A stretch of DNA of 64,000 nucleotides from contig CP099652.1 of NCBI GenBank assembly GCA_024123955.1, forward strand, positions 4,278,001 through 4,342,000, given 5' to 3'. Made by a program: the position numbers and the translations under genes. Below are positions 1 through 9,538 of this stretch, one piece after another. Each line of letters starts with the position of its first letter. Positions within the stretch are counted from its first letter, which is position 1. This DNA comes from Oxalobacteraceae bacterium OTU3CINTB1 (GTDB lineage Bacteria; Pseudomonadota; Gammaproteobacteria; Burkholderiales; Burkholderiaceae_D). The notes beneath the pieces are model-generated. The model searched no databases. It was not told the DNA's origin and saw only the letters and a list, made by a program, of their open reading frames with translations.

Positions 1-1575
1 CCTGCGTTGACCACCGTGCTCGCCCTGGCGTCGCCTTCACTGCCGCGCCCGCCGAGACCCTCCAGGCCGGCGATTGCCCGCGATTCCACATTGACAGCGC
101 GCGCGCCAGTGGTGGTGACGTTAACGCTGCTATTGGCGCTACGCCCGCGTGCGTAGCTGGCGCCGCTGGCGCCGGCGCCGACCAGTTCCAGCGTGGCGCT
201 GGCGTCACCGTCCTCATACTTCCAGCCCGCAAGCGCCCCGCCCATCTGGCCGCCCACCGCGCGCGCGCTGCCGGTCGCCAGGGCGCCGGCGTTGATCGTC
301 AACAGGCTGGTGGCGCTGGCGCCCCGAGCCGTGTTGCCCGGCCCGCCGGAGCCCGCGCCGAACTGCCCGCCGAGTGCCTCGGCCGAGCCCGACACCGCCG
401 CCGTGCCGGTCAGCATGGCGATGGCGGTGGCCGCGCCGGCCTCGCCGCCCAGCGTATAATAATCACCCTCGGTAATGTCGCCGCCGATGGCCTTGACGCT
501 GCCCTCGACGTCGCTGCCGGCGCGGGTCGATGTCAGCGACAGCTCGGCCCGCGCGTTACCAGCCGCCGGACTGGCGGTGCCGACCTTACCGCCGGCATTG
601 CCGCCCTTGGCTGTGACGGTGGCCCTCAGCGCACTGGCCTGGCCGTCGCTGAGCCGCAATAACGATGCGGCGTTGCCGCCGGCGTTATTGACTGGCTGTG
701 CCGGCATGTCAGGCGGGCCGCCGGCACCGTTGGAAATCGCGCCGCCGTTGCCGCCGATCGCATGCTGCAACAGCGACAACACGCCACGGGTCGCGCCGGC
801 CACCATGTTTTCCAGATACACCGCCGCACCGGCGCCGGCTGGCGCGTGGTAATTGTTGGCGCCGCCGCCATTGCCCCCGGTCGCCTGTGCCAGCACCGAC
901 ACGTTGCCGGTGCCGGAGTAAGCCGACGCGCGGGCCGTGGCCTTGCCGCCGTCGCCGCCCCGGCCGGCAAGCCACGCGTCCGTGTCGCCGCCGCTGCCGC
1001 CGGTGGCGTAGGCGCTGGCCGATGCCGCCCCGGACACGGAAACGCTGTTGGCCACGCTGGAGGCGTTGCCGCCGACGCCGCCATTGCTCAGCGTCAGGTC
1101 AGAATTGAGCTGGGCACCAGCCCCCACGCGGCCGCACGTTCGCTTCCGCGTGCGTGGCACCGGTCACGGACACCGCATTGACGCGCCCGAGCGCGGCCGC
1201 ACCGGCCCCGCCATTGCCGCCAAGGCCGCCGTTGCCGTAAAAGCACAGCCCGTCATTGACACAATCCGGGTCGTCCGGATTGAGGACCACGGGCGCCAGG
1301 CCGGCGCCGCCGATACCGCCGTTGCCGCCGGTCAAGGTCAAGCGGTTGAACGCGCCGACGGTCAGCGACGTGTCGGTCAAGTCCCGGGCCGCGGCCCCCG
1401 CGCCACCGTTGGGCGTGGTGGCAGTGCCTGGCGTGCCGACAGCGCCGCCGGGACCGGTCACCGTGCGGTCGGCCGCGCAGGCTTGGCTAACAAGGAGCGA
1501 CAACAACAGCGGCGCGATGCCGGCGATGTAGCGCGAGGAATGACGGAACGACGTGCATGACTGCGATAATTTCAT
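1..1575 (-). pseudogene. Gly/Ala-rich exported protein, frameshifted, 3' end outside window
   Basis: The protein starts at 1575 with a Sec signal peptide (hydrophobic core APLLLSLLVSQACAA) and continues as Gly/Ala-rich sequence of the same style as the neighbour at 1719-4469, of which it is evidently a paralogue. The starting frame stops at 1099. The frame one base over is free of stops from about 1135 down to the window edge and keeps the same composition (it reads LSNGGVGGNAS and so on). The switch lies near 1121-1140, which includes a run of five G on the coding strand; deleting one G would restore a single long frame. This may be a true mutation, a phase-variable tract or an assembly error. 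A PEP-CTERM tail beyond the left edge is expected by analogy but not seen. Confidence 0.65.
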
Positions 1576-1608
1576 TGATCTGACCCTGAAGTTGTTTTAT
1601 AGACAAAC

Positions 1609-1630
1609 GGGGCGGCTTGACCGCCACCCC
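1609..1630 (-). terminator. GC-rich hairpin between the two Gly-rich genes
   Basis: An inverted repeat (GGGGCGG against CCGCCACCCC, with a 5-base loop) lies in the 143-bp gap after the stop at 1719 and before the next start at 1575. Read on the minus strand it is followed only by a weak T-rich stretch (GTTTGTC), so it could be a weak terminator or simply a hairpin. Confidence 0.3.
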
Positions 1631-1718
1631 GACCATTGCAAAGAATGCCATCTTATCTTATTTAAATTGGATAATTTACAATGTCATAAAATTATTTATC
1701 AATGGACAATTCAGCGGC

Positions 1719-4469
1719 TCAAGGCCGCCGGGTTGTCCGGCGCCGCGCCACCAGCACCAGGGTGCCCAGGCCGAGCGCCAGCATCAGCCAGCTCGACGGT
1801 TCCGGCACCGGCGCCACGGCGGCACCGGTGCCGACCAGGTAGTTGAAGGCGAACGCGCCGGGCTGGAAGTACGAGTAGGTTGACGACACCCGCACGTCCT
1901 GCGCGCCGGGACCGAACAGGCCGAGGTCGAGCACCTTGTCGTTAAGGAACAGCATGGCGTCATCGGCAGACGTGAACAGCCGCGAGAACAGGCCGACGCC
2001 GTTGTTGGTGATCGACAGCTCGAGCGTGTCGAAGCCGTCGGCGAACGAGGCCGAGACAAAACCGAGCAGCAGGTGCTGGCCGGCGATGCCGTCGAAGCCG
2101 AACTGCCCGCTGGCCGTCAGCCGCGTCGGCCCCGGCAGCCCCCCATCGTTCCCCAGGGCGGCCGTGTCGGAGCTGAACGCCTGCATGCCGACCCCGGCCA
2201 CCGAAGTCACGGCAGCCGTCACGACCGGTCCGAGTCCGGCGATGTCGCCGACCGCGTCCGGGCCGGCGCTGACGTTCGAGACCACCACCTGCCCGGCGCC
2301 GCCATGGCCGGCCAGCTGGAATCCGGCCGCGTCGTAGTAATTGGCGCCGGACGCCTTGCTCGTCGCGCTGAACTGGATGATGGCCGGCCAGTCGCCCGCG
2401 ATCGGACCGGCCGCGCCGCTCACCCGTATGGCGCCGCTGGCGCCGACGCCGCTGGCCGTCGCCAGCGCTTGGGCGTCGCCGCCCCAGGCGGTGGCGCGGG
2501 CGATGCCGCGGCCGCCGCGCGCGAGGTTGACCGCCGTGGCCGACGCGCTTGCCGCGCCGTAGGCGTTCCATAAATCGGCCTTGATGCCGCCGCTGGCGCG
2601 CGCCTCGGCCGAGACGTCGACCACGCCGCCGCCGGACTGGCCGAAGGCGGTGGCGCTGGCGCCGGCGCTCATGAGCGGGTAGCCCTCAAGGAAGCCGGTT
2701 TCCCCGGCGCGGGCGATGGCGCGGATCGCCACCGCATGGTTGCCGCTGGTGACGCCGCGCGCACTGCTGGTGACGTTCCCGGCCGACGGCGGGGAACCGT
2801 ACCAGCCCCACAGCGCGTCGCCCGAACGCGCCTGGCTGACGCCGTCGATGTCGCCCGAGGCGGTGACGTCGAGCGCGGCGGTGGTCGCCGCGCTGTAGCT
2901 CGAAGCGTCGCTCGAGGCATCGACCCGCGCCCTGACGCTGGCAGTGCCGGCCGCCGACGGGCCGACGCCCGATTCCACCACCACGCCGGCGTCGCTGTAG
3001 CCGTGCGCGCTGGCGCTCACATCGACGCCCTGCGCGCCACTGGTGCGCGCGGTCAGGCGGCTGATCGCACTGCTGCCCACGGCGGTGGCGGCGCCCTGCG
3101 CGCCGGCGCCGGCCAGCACCACAAACGCACCCGCCTGGCCGATTCTCGGCTGGTAGTAGTTGTTCTCGGCGCCCGTCTGGCCGCCCGTGGCCGTGGCGCT
3201 GCCGCGCGCCATGCCCTGCGCCGAGATCGTCAACGAGGCAGTGGCGGCGCCGCCGTTGCCGCCGAACGTGGTTGGCCCGCCGCTACCGCCGTAGGCCGCT
3301 ACGCTGCCGCGCACGTCGGCCAGTCCGGTCAGCACGGCGACCGCGTCGGCCATGCCGCCCTCGCCGCCGCCGACGTAGACGCTGCCGGTACCGCCGAACG
3401 CCTCGACCGTTCCGTCGACGGCCGCGCCGGCGGCGGTCGATGTCAGGTCCAGCAAAGCCGAGCCGGCGCCACCGCTATAGCTGAAGTTCATTGCCAGGCT
3501 GGCGTCGCCGCCCACCGCCGACACGTGCGCGACGACGCTGGCTGCCGTGGCGTCGCTTAAGGTGAGCGCAGAGCGGGCGTTGGCGCTGCGCACGCCATCG
3601 GGCGGCACGGGGTTGGATGGGTCGGCGGGCCAGCTTGGACCGGTGCGGCCGGCGACGGCGCGCTGAATCAATGTCAGCTCGCCGCTCGTGCGCCCCGACA
3701 CTGCGTTGATCTGCTCGACGTCTGCCCCGACGCCGACGCCGCTGCCGAGGAAGGCCGTCGGCTGGCCGCCGTCGCCGCCGCGCGCTTCGGCCCGGACGCG
3801 GACCTTGCCGGTGTCCGATTGCCCGTAGGCGGTGGCGCTGGCGCCACCGCCGCCGCCGAAAATGCCCGCCGGGCCTTCCAAGCTGCCACCGACGCCGCCG
3901 ACGGCCAGTGCCGTAACGTCGACCGAGGCGGCGCCGCCCACGACCGCCGAAGCCGAGCTGCTGGCTGCGCCACCGATGCCGCCAATGCCGGTAGCGCCGT
4001 AGATTGGATTGAACGGCCCGTAGATATCGCCGTTGTCGAGCATTTCCGCCAACCCGCCGGGCGCGCCGCCCGATCCGCCCCGGCCGCCGTACACCAGCGT
4101 CGCCACCACCGTGTCGAGCGCGGCCGACGTGCTGGTGGCGATGACGCCGCTGGCCGCTCCGCCGAACCCGCCGGCGCCGCCGTTGCCGGCGAAGATAGTA
4201 TCGGAACGTACGCCGCCGGTGCCGCCAGTGCCGCCGGTGCCGCCGTATAGCGTCAGCGTCAGCGACTGCTGGGCTTGGCCAAGCACGGCCGACAACGGCA
4301 CGCCGGCGCCACCGGCCCCGCCATGCTGCCCGGGCGTCGCGCCGATCAGGCCGGAGGCGCCGTCAGCGCCGGTGTAGACGATATCGGCCGCGTAGGCCTG
4401 GCTCACGGAGAGGGCCAGCAACAGCGGGACCAGGTTTTTTTTCAGGTGCGATGGCAGCGTAGTCGTCAT
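1719..4469 (-). CDS. Gly/Ala-rich PEP-CTERM surface protein
   Basis: A 916-residue exported protein. The ATG at 4469 is preferred because the signal peptide (MTTTLPSHLKKN, then LVPLLLALSVSQAYAA) starts there; a TTG at 4505 in the same frame would add 12 unlikely residues. The middle is a long low-complexity array of Gly-Gly, Ala and Ser repeats (GGAGGAG, GGTGGTGG). The C-terminus has the full PEP-CTERM signature: VPEPSSW, a hydrophobic helix (LMLALGLGTLVLVA) and an RRR tail. In known systems exosortase cuts at this motif during export, giving surface or extracellular-matrix proteins; no exosortase gene lies in this window. Codons 10-12 contain a run of eight A, a possible slippage site near the N-terminus. 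The specific function is unknown. Confidence 0.85.
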   Translation of the reverse strand: MTTTLPSHLKKNLVPLLLALSVSQAYAADIVYTGADGASGLIGATPGQHGGAGGAGVPLSAVLGQAQQSLTLTLYGGTGGTGGTGGVRSDTIFAGNGGAGGFGGAASGVIATSTSAALDTVVATLVYGGRGGSGGAPGGLAEMLDNGDIYGPFNPIYGATGIGGIGGAASSSASAVVGGAASVDVTALAVGGVGGSLEGPAGIFGGGGGASATAYGQSDTGKVRVRAEARGGDGGQPTAFLGSGVGVGADVEQINAVSGRTSGELTLIQRAVAGRTGPSWPADPSNPVPPDGVRSANARSALTLSDATAASVVAHVSAVGGDASLAMNFSYSGGAGSALLDLTSTAAGAAVDGTVEAFGGTGSVYVGGGEGGMADAVAVLTGLADVRGSVAAYGGSGGPTTFGGNGGAATASLTISAQGMARGSATATGGQTGAENNYYQPRIGQAGAFVVLAGAGAQGAATAVGSSAISRLTARTSGAQGVDVSASAHGYSDAGVVVESGVGPSAAGTASVRARVDASSDASSYSAATTAALDVTASGDIDGVSQARSGDALWGWYGSPPSAGNVTSSARGVTSGNHAVAIRAIARAGETGFLEGYPLMSAGASATAFGQSGGGVVDVSAEARASGGIKADLWNAYGAASASATAVNLARGGRGIARATAWGGDAQALATASGVGASGAIRVSGAAGPIAGDWPAIIQFSATSKASGANYYDAAGFQLAGHGGAGQVVVSNVSAGPDAVGDIAGLGPVVTAAVTSVAGVGMQAFSSDTAALGNDGGLPGPTRLTASGQFGFDGIAGQHLLLGFVSASFADGFDTLELSITNNGVGLFSRLFTSADDAMLFLNDKVLDLGLFGPGAQDVRVSSTYSYFQPGAFAFNYLVGTGAAVAPVPEPSSWLMLALGLGTLVLVARRRTTRRP

Positions 4470-4504
4470 GGGAGGTGTCCGATAATTGATTGCAGGGAAT
4501 TGCA

Positions 4505-4533
4505 ATTATATTATCACGATTAGCATATGTATA
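4505..4533 (-). promoter_or_regulatory. Candidate sigma70 promoter of the PEP-CTERM gene
   Basis: On the minus strand a perfect -10 TATAAT (4510-4505) lies 17 bases from TATACA (4533-4528), a 4/6 match to the -35 box. A 7-base inverted repeat TTAGCAT/ATGCTAA (4520-4526 and 4534-4540) overlaps the -35 box and could be an operator. It separates this gene from the end of the pilus operon at 4567. Confidence 0.45.
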
Positions 4534-4566
4534 ATGCTAAAAAAACACCCCGGTGAGCGACTTAAA

Positions 4567-5706
4567 TTAGCGCGCCAACTGCTCCAGCTTGCGGTCGATG
4601 AAGGCCAGCAATTCCGGCGTCATGCCGGCCGCCCCGCGCGCGCGCGCGTAGGCGTCGCGCGCCTCGGGCAGATGCTGGTCGGCCTGCAGCGAAATGGCCA
4701 ACCCCATCCACCAGACGCCGTTGCCCGGCCCCAGTTGCAGCGCGTCGCGGTAGTAGCGCGCCGCCTCGGCGTGCCGCTGCTCGCGCTGCAGCACGCCGGC
4801 CAGGAAGGCCAGGTAATCGGCGCTGTTGCCGGCGTATGGCAGGGTCGCCATCAGCGTCTCCAGCGCAGGACCGCCGCGTTCCAGTTGCAGCCGCGCCAGC
4901 ACCATCGCCAGCCCCGGCTGGCGCGGATCGATGCCGAGGGACAGGCGCAGCTGGCGGATCGCTTCGTCGGTTCGCTTATTTTCCAGCAGCAGACTGACGT
5001 AGGTCTGGCGCGCCGCCTCGTTGCGCGGATCGATCTCCAGCGCCCGCTCCAGATCGGCCATCGCTACGCTCAGGCGGCCTTCCTGCAAGGCCACCAGCGC
5101 GCGGCGGTAGGCGCCGTCGGATTCGAGCTTGGGCGTCAGTTCGCGCCGGCTCACGCCCTCCGTTTGAGCGGCCTTGCGTTCGGGACGGTGCGCCTCGCCG
5201 TCGGGCACGGGGCGGCGTGGCCTGGACGCGATGGCTTCATCGGATACGGGCATGCTGCCGGACGGCAGCGTCGGCGTTGCCGCCGCGCGGGCCGACGCGG
5301 ATTTGGCCGGCGGGGTGTCAAGTTGGGCCGGCTGGGCAGGTTTCCGCGCCGGCTCGGCAAGTGCTTCGGCGGCCGGCGCGGATGCCCGTTCCGGCGTCAC
5401 CGGCTTGGCGGCTTCGATCACTGGCTCGGCTGGCGGCGGCACGCTCACGGCGCCCGGCGGAAGCTGGTTGAGCACCACCTTCGGCACCGGCGCCGGCGGC
5501 GCGCGGTGGCTATGCCAGTACTCCCAGCCATACCAGCCGCCAGCGGCCAGCACGGCGGCTGCCGCCACACCGGCGCCTGCCAGCATCAACGGCCGGCGAT
5601 CGCGTTCCGGCGCCGGCACCGCCTTCAATTCCTGGGGATGGACCGCGTCGTCGCCGGCGCCGCCACGCTTGTCCAGATCCTGCAGCATTTTATTGATCAG
5701 GCTCAT
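4567..5706 (-). CDS. mshN: MshN-like TPR protein of MSHA pilus locus
   Basis: A 379-residue inner-membrane protein and the last gene of cluster A. It begins MSLINKMLQDLDKR, the typical MshN opening, then has a single membrane helix (around AGAGVAAAAVLAAGGWYGW), a Pro/Ala-rich periplasmic linker, and C-terminal tetratricopeptide repeats (RALVALQEGR, ALEIDPRNEAARQ). The start is fixed by a 4-base ATGA overlap with the stop of mshM. MshN proteins are thought to help assemble or stabilise the pilus machine, and TPRs suggest protein contacts such as with the secretin. A paralogue with the same layout is at 21809-23458. Confidence 0.8.
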   Translation of the reverse strand: MSLINKMLQDLDKRGGAGDDAVHPQELKAVPAPERDRRPLMLAGAGVAAAAVLAAGGWYGWEYWHSHRAPPAPVPKVVLNQLPPGAVSVPPPAEPVIEAAKPVTPERASAPAAEALAEPARKPAQPAQLDTPPAKSASARAAATPTLPSGSMPVSDEAIASRPRRPVPDGEAHRPERKAAQTEGVSRRELTPKLESDGAYRRALVALQEGRLSVAMADLERALEIDPRNEAARQTYVSLLLENKRTDEAIRQLRLSLGIDPRQPGLAMVLARLQLERGGPALETLMATLPYAGNSADYLAFLAGVLQREQRHAEAARYYRDALQLGPGNGVWWMGLAISLQADQHLPEARDAYARARGAAGMTPELLAFIDRKLEQLAR

Positions 5707-6605
5707 TTGGTCAGCGTCCACGTCAAACCGCACGCCGCGACCAGCACGCCGACACCGGCGGCCAGCCACGGCCAGCGCAGGCCGGCGCGCGCGCCGACGA
5801 CGCCGTTGGTGTCGTGCGCCGCCAGCTTGACGTGGCGGCGCGTGACCTGCTGCCGGCCCTCGCCAAAGCACAGCATCAGCGACTTGTTGGCCATGATGTT
5901 GACCAACCGCGGAATGCCGCCGCTGGCGCGGAACAGCTTGCCGATCGCGCCCCGGCTGAACAGGCGCCCGCCCGTGTAGCCGGCCACGCGCAAACGGTGG
6001 GCCAGATAGTATTCGATGTCGTCCCGGCTCAGCGGGCCGAGGTGGTAATGGAAGGTGATGCGCTGCGCCAACTGGCGGATCGAATTGGCCTGCAAATGTT
6101 GGTTCAGCTCCGGCTGGCCGAACAGCACGATTTGCAGCAATTTGCGCTTTTCGGTCTCCAGATTGCTCAGCAGCCGCAACGCTTCCAGGCTCTCCACCGG
6201 GATCGCCTGCGCCTCGTCGAGCAACAGCATGACCTGCTTGCCGGCGTGCGCCAGTTCGATCAGGCGGTAGGTGATCGACTTGAGCATCTGGTGCTGGTCG
6301 ACATCGCGCGCCAGGGTCACCTCCAGCTCGTCGGCCAGGGCCAGCATCAACGTGCGCGGCTCCAGGTAGGGATTGGGAATATAGGCGGTAACGAACTCGG
6401 GCCCGACCGTGGCGATGAACTTGCGGCACAGCAGCGTTTTGCCGGTGCCGACCTCGCCGGTGATCTTGATGAAGCCCTCGCCGCTCTTGGCGGCCACCAG
6501 CAAGGTGTTCAGCGCTTCCTGGGAATGCGGGCTGGTGAAGAAATAGCTGGTATCCGGCGTGATGCTGAACGGCGCCTCGCGCAGGCCGAAGTGTTTGCTG
6601 TACAT
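5703..6605 (-). CDS. mshM: MshM/ExeA-like AAA ATPase
   Basis: A 300-residue ExeA/MshM-family ATPase. Walker A is GEVGTGKT at about residues 50-57 and Walker B VMLLLDE at about 125-131. The opening MYSKHFGLREAPFSI is typical of the family, and a membrane helix lies near the C-terminus (about 276-297). ExeA-type proteins act at the inner membrane and help the secretin assemble, often through peptidoglycan. It sits 2 bases after the mshL stop and overlaps mshN by 4 bases, so the three are co-transcribed. Confidence 0.85.
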   Translation of the reverse strand: MYSKHFGLREAPFSITPDTSYFFTSPHSQEALNTLLVAAKSGEGFIKITGEVGTGKTLLCRKFIATVGPEFVTAYIPNPYLEPRTLMLALADELEVTLARDVDQHQMLKSITYRLIELAHAGKQVMLLLDEAQAIPVESLEALRLLSNLETEKRKLLQIVLFGQPELNQHLQANSIRQLAQRITFHYHLGPLSRDDIEYYLAHRLRVAGYTGGRLFSRGAIGKLFRASGGIPRLVNIMANKSLMLCFGEGRQQVTRRHVKLAAHDTNGVVGARAGLRWPWLAAGVGVLVAACGLTWTLTK

Positions 6606-6607
6606 GG

Positions 6608-8410
6608 TCAGTTGCGCTCCCTGGCGCGGCGCGGATCGAGCTCCTTGATGCGGCGCCCACTGTCGAGCAAGTCCTGGTTCCAGTCGGAGCTGGACTCGAC
6701 GATGGTCGGCTTGATCAGCACCACCAATTCGCGTTTCTGGATCACTTCGCTGGAGGCGCGGAACAATGCGCCGACCACGGGAATGTCGCTCGCGCCCGGC
6801 ACGCCGGAACGGTCCGACGTCGTCGCCTGGCGCATCAGGCCGCCGATGGCGACCACCTGGCCGTCCTGGCCGCGCACCATGCTGTCCATCTCGGAAGTCG
6901 ACGACGCCGCCAGCGGCAGGCTGAAGTTACCCAAGGCACCCAGATTGACGCCCTTGTTGACGGTCGAGACCTGGCTCACCGACGGGTGCACGTGCAAGAT
7001 GATGTTGCCGTGGTCGTCGATCTGCGGCGTCACGTCCAGCACCACGCCGGAGAAGAACGGTTGCAAGGTCAACGTCGGCGTGGTGACGCCGGTGCCGGTG
7101 CCGCTGGTCGTTGTCGTGGTGCTGATGCCGGTCACGAAAAACTCGTCGGTGCCGATCTTGAGCAGCGCCTTCTGGTTGTTCAGGGTCGCGATGCGCGGGC
7201 TCGACAGAACGTGCACGGTACCCTGCCCTTCGAGGAAGGAAATCAGCGCCGCGAAATTGCTGGTCTGGAACGCCAGGCCGAACAGCGAGCCGACCGCGTC
7301 GGACACGGCACCAATCGACGCGCCCGGCACGCCCACCGCGCCGGCGGCGCCGTTGCTCGACAGCGACCCCGACGCGCTCAGGCCCAGCGGCGTCAGCGAC
7401 GTGCCCGGCTGCACCAGGCCGGCCGAGATGCGGCTGTTGGTGCTGAGCTTGCCGAAAGCAGCCCAGTTGATGCCGCTCTGGAAGTTGCTATTCAACTCCA
7501 CCTCAAGGATCTTGGCCTCCAAAATCACCTGGCGGTCGACCGACAATTGGGTCGCGCGCAGATACTGGTCGACGTTGCGCAGCTCGTCGGGCATGGCGCG
7601 GATCACGATCACGCCTGACTGCGGGCTGATCGTCACGCTGCGGCCGTCCTTGCCCGTTTCGATGATCGCCTCCAGCGCCGTCTTGAGCTCCAGCCAGAAA
7701 TCGCTGGCGGAGGTCGTTTGCACGTTGGCCGCGTCCCGCTGGCTCTGGTTGCCGCCGGAGTTGTTGCCATTGTTGCCGTTGTTACCGTTGTTGCCCGAGT
7801 TGTCGCTGTTATTGCCCGAGTTATTGTTGTTGCCGGAATTGTTTTGCGAACCGCTGTTGCTGGTGCCGGCGCTGGCCACCGACGTCGACGACACGCGCAG
7901 GCTCGACACGCCCTTGCGGATCGCGGTCAGGTAATTGACCTTGAACATCTTGGTCTGCATCGTCAGCGGACGGATGTAAATGCGCGTGCCTTCGATCTTG
8001 TAGTCGTAACCGTACAACTCGCGCACCGCGTCGAGCGCCTCGACCAAGGTCACATCCTTCAGGTTGGCGGTAATGTTGCCCGTCACCTCAGGGTTGATCA
8101 GCATGTTGTAGCGGGTGCCGGCCACGATGGAGTTGAAGAACTGCTGCACCGGCACGTTGTTGAACGACACGTTGAAGCGTTCCTCCAGCACGGCGCGCGC
8201 CTTCGGCAACTGCTCGGTCAATTGCGACACCGGCGGCAGCAAGGCGCTGGCCACGGCGTCGGCCTGCGCGGCGGCCGGAGGCTTGGCCTTGAGCGCGGCA
8301 TCGACCTCGGCGTTGATCTTGTTATAGGTATCGCGCTTGGGCGGCGTCGAGCAGCCGTTCAGCAGCAGCGTCGTCATGATGGCGATGGTCAGTATTTTTT
8401 GCATATGCAT
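6608..8410 (-). CDS. mshL: MshL secretin, outer-membrane pilus pore
   Basis: A 600-residue lipoprotein secretin. The signal peptide ends in the lipobox LLLNGC, so it is probably anchored as a lipoprotein. N-terminal STN/N0-like and secretin-N domains (residues about 80-170) are followed by an Asn/Gly/Ser low-complexity linker (about 190-225). The C-terminal secretin domain (about 290-590) carries family sequences such as VLSSPRIATLNNQKALLKIG and VAIGGLM. It forms the ring through which the pilus leaves the cell. ATGs at 8410 and 8404 are both possible; no strong ribosome site separates them. It lies between mshK and mshM. Confidence 0.88.
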   Translation of the reverse strand: MHMQKILTIAIMTTLLLNGCSTPPKRDTYNKINAEVDAALKAKPPAAAQADAVASALLPPVSQLTEQLPKARAVLEERFNVSFNNVPVQQFFNSIVAGTRYNMLINPEVTGNITANLKDVTLVEALDAVRELYGYDYKIEGTRIYIRPLTMQTKMFKVNYLTAIRKGVSSLRVSSTSVASAGTSNSGSQNNSGNNNNSGNNSDNSGNNGNNGNNGNNSGGNQSQRDAANVQTTSASDFWLELKTALEAIIETGKDGRSVTISPQSGVIVIRAMPDELRNVDQYLRATQLSVDRQVILEAKILEVELNSNFQSGINWAAFGKLSTNSRISAGLVQPGTSLTPLGLSASGSLSSNGAAGAVGVPGASIGAVSDAVGSLFGLAFQTSNFAALISFLEGQGTVHVLSSPRIATLNNQKALLKIGTDEFFVTGISTTTTTSGTGTGVTTPTLTLQPFFSGVVLDVTPQIDDHGNIILHVHPSVSQVSTVNKGVNLGALGNFSLPLAASSTSEMDSMVRGQDGQVVAIGGLMRQATTSDRSGVPGASDIPVVGALFRASSEVIQKRELVVLIKPTIVESSSDWNQDLLDSGRRIKELDPRRARERN

Positions 8411-8414
8411 TCGT

Positions 8415-8792
8415 TTAACGTTGATGAACGGGCGTCTTCCCGCCCGTTCCGGTGTCGGGGAACAGGGTCAGCACCTGCTTCGCCCGTCCGTGTTGCAACA
8501 CCACTTGGTTCTTGCCGATCTGGACCAGCACGGCGCCATTGATCTTGTCGCCCTTGCGCAGCGTCTGGCCGTCGATGACCGCCACCTCGCGTCCGCGCGT
8601 GCCGATCAGGATCGACTGCAAGCGCGGGCCGGCGCTGACCGTCGGCGTATCGGCGGCGCCCGGCGCCAGCAGGCGCGATTCCGGCGGCGGCTGGGTCGGA
8701 TCGGCCAGGGTCTGCGCTTGCACCGGCGACGCGGCCAGCACCAGCGCCGACAGCGCGCCGGCCAAGCAGGCATATCGCACCGCGGCGCTCAT
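8415..8792 (-). CDS. mshK: MshK/PilP-like periplasmic pilus protein
   Basis: A 125-residue exported protein. The start ATG at 8792 (MSAAVRYACLAG) overlaps the TGA of mshJ in an ATGA junction; an in-frame ATG at 8804 is less likely. A signal peptide ends near VQAQ, then comes LADPTQPP and a short beta-rich domain (LQSILIGTRGREVAVIDGQ) typical of PilP/GspC-like proteins. Such proteins link the inner-membrane PilN/PilO complex to the secretin. Confidence 0.75.
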   Translation of the reverse strand: MSAAVRYACLAGALSALVLAASPVQAQTLADPTQPPPESRLLAPGAADTPTVSAGPRLQSILIGTRGREVAVIDGQTLRKGDKINGAVLVQIGKNQVVLQHGRAKQVLTLFPDTGTGGKTPVHQR

Positions 8793-9538
8793 AGTTTCAT
8801 CCATTTCTGATCCAGGCTCAGCGTATAAAGCGTCAAGGTCAGGCGCGAATTCGGATACTGTTGCGCATCCAGGCTGGCCTTGCCCCAGAACAGTTGCACC
8901 GGCAATGCCTCCAGCGCGGCCATGTAGCTGACCATGTCCAGATAGCTGCCCTGCAAGACGATCTCCACGCCGTGCCGGTACAGTAGCTCGCGCGGCTTCT
9001 GCGCGGCGACCGCCGGCTGGATTGACGGATTTGGCTGGACTGCGGCGGCAAGCGGCGGTGTGCCTGCGGCCACAGGCGGCGTGGATTCCGCGAAGCGTTC
9101 GTTCATGCCCGCCACCGGCAGGGTCTTCATCGCCATCAAGCGCAGTTTTCCGTGGCCACTCAGCAGGTTTTCCAGCAACGGCGCGATCTTCTCCGGCGCC
9201 ACCAGTCCTTTTTGCACGGCCAGCAAGCTGGCGCTGATACGGTCGATTTCAGCGCGTGCCGCCTGCAATTTGGCCCGTTCCTGCGCATCCGGATCGATAT
9301 TGAAGCCTTGGGCCTTGCCCGTGATTTCCATGTCGATGCCGGCGATCTGGTTTTGCTGCTGCTTGATCTGCGCCAGCAGCAGCTTTTGCCTGGCCAGCAT
9401 CGGTTCAACCGCGATCGTATATATGAGGAACAGGAGCGCCGCCGTCACCGCCACGAACACCATGGCGCGCTCGCGCAGGGTCATCGCGTCCAGCTTGGTG
9501 CTCAGCTTGAGCCATTGCTGTTGCAGTTGCTGCTTCAT
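8789..9538 (-). CDS. mshJ: MshJ/PilO-like inner-membrane protein
   Basis: A 249-residue bitopic protein: a short cytoplasmic N-terminus, one membrane helix (AMVFVAVTAALLFLIYTIAV, about 26-45), a coiled coil (LLLAQIKQQQNQIAG), and a periplasmic domain ending QNSRLTLTLYTLS-like. The gene order PilM-N-O-P and the size support PilO/GspM. The start at 9538 overlaps the pilN-like stop by 4 bases. Confidence 0.78.
   Translation of the reverse strand: MKQQLQQQWLKLSTKLDAMTLRERAMVFVAVTAALLFLIYTIAVEPMLARQKLLLAQIKQQQNQIAGIDMEITGKAQGFNIDPDAQERAKLQAARAEIDRISASLLAVQKGLVAPEKIAPLLENLLSGHGKLRLMAMKTLPVAGMNERFAESTPPVAAGTPPLAAAVQPNPSIQPAVAAQKPRELLYRHGVEIVLQGSYLDMVSYMAALEALPVQLFWGKASLDAQQYPNSRLTLTLYTLSLDQKWMKL

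Noticed and set aside
1..4566. Exosortase partner expected beside the PEP-CTERM gene
   Set aside because: No exosortase-like membrane protein is encoded anywhere in the window.
5814..7934. Long open plus-strand frame opposite mshM and mshL
   Set aside because: It is antisense to two clear genes, has no domain-like sequence and comes from the GC-rich third codon position bias.
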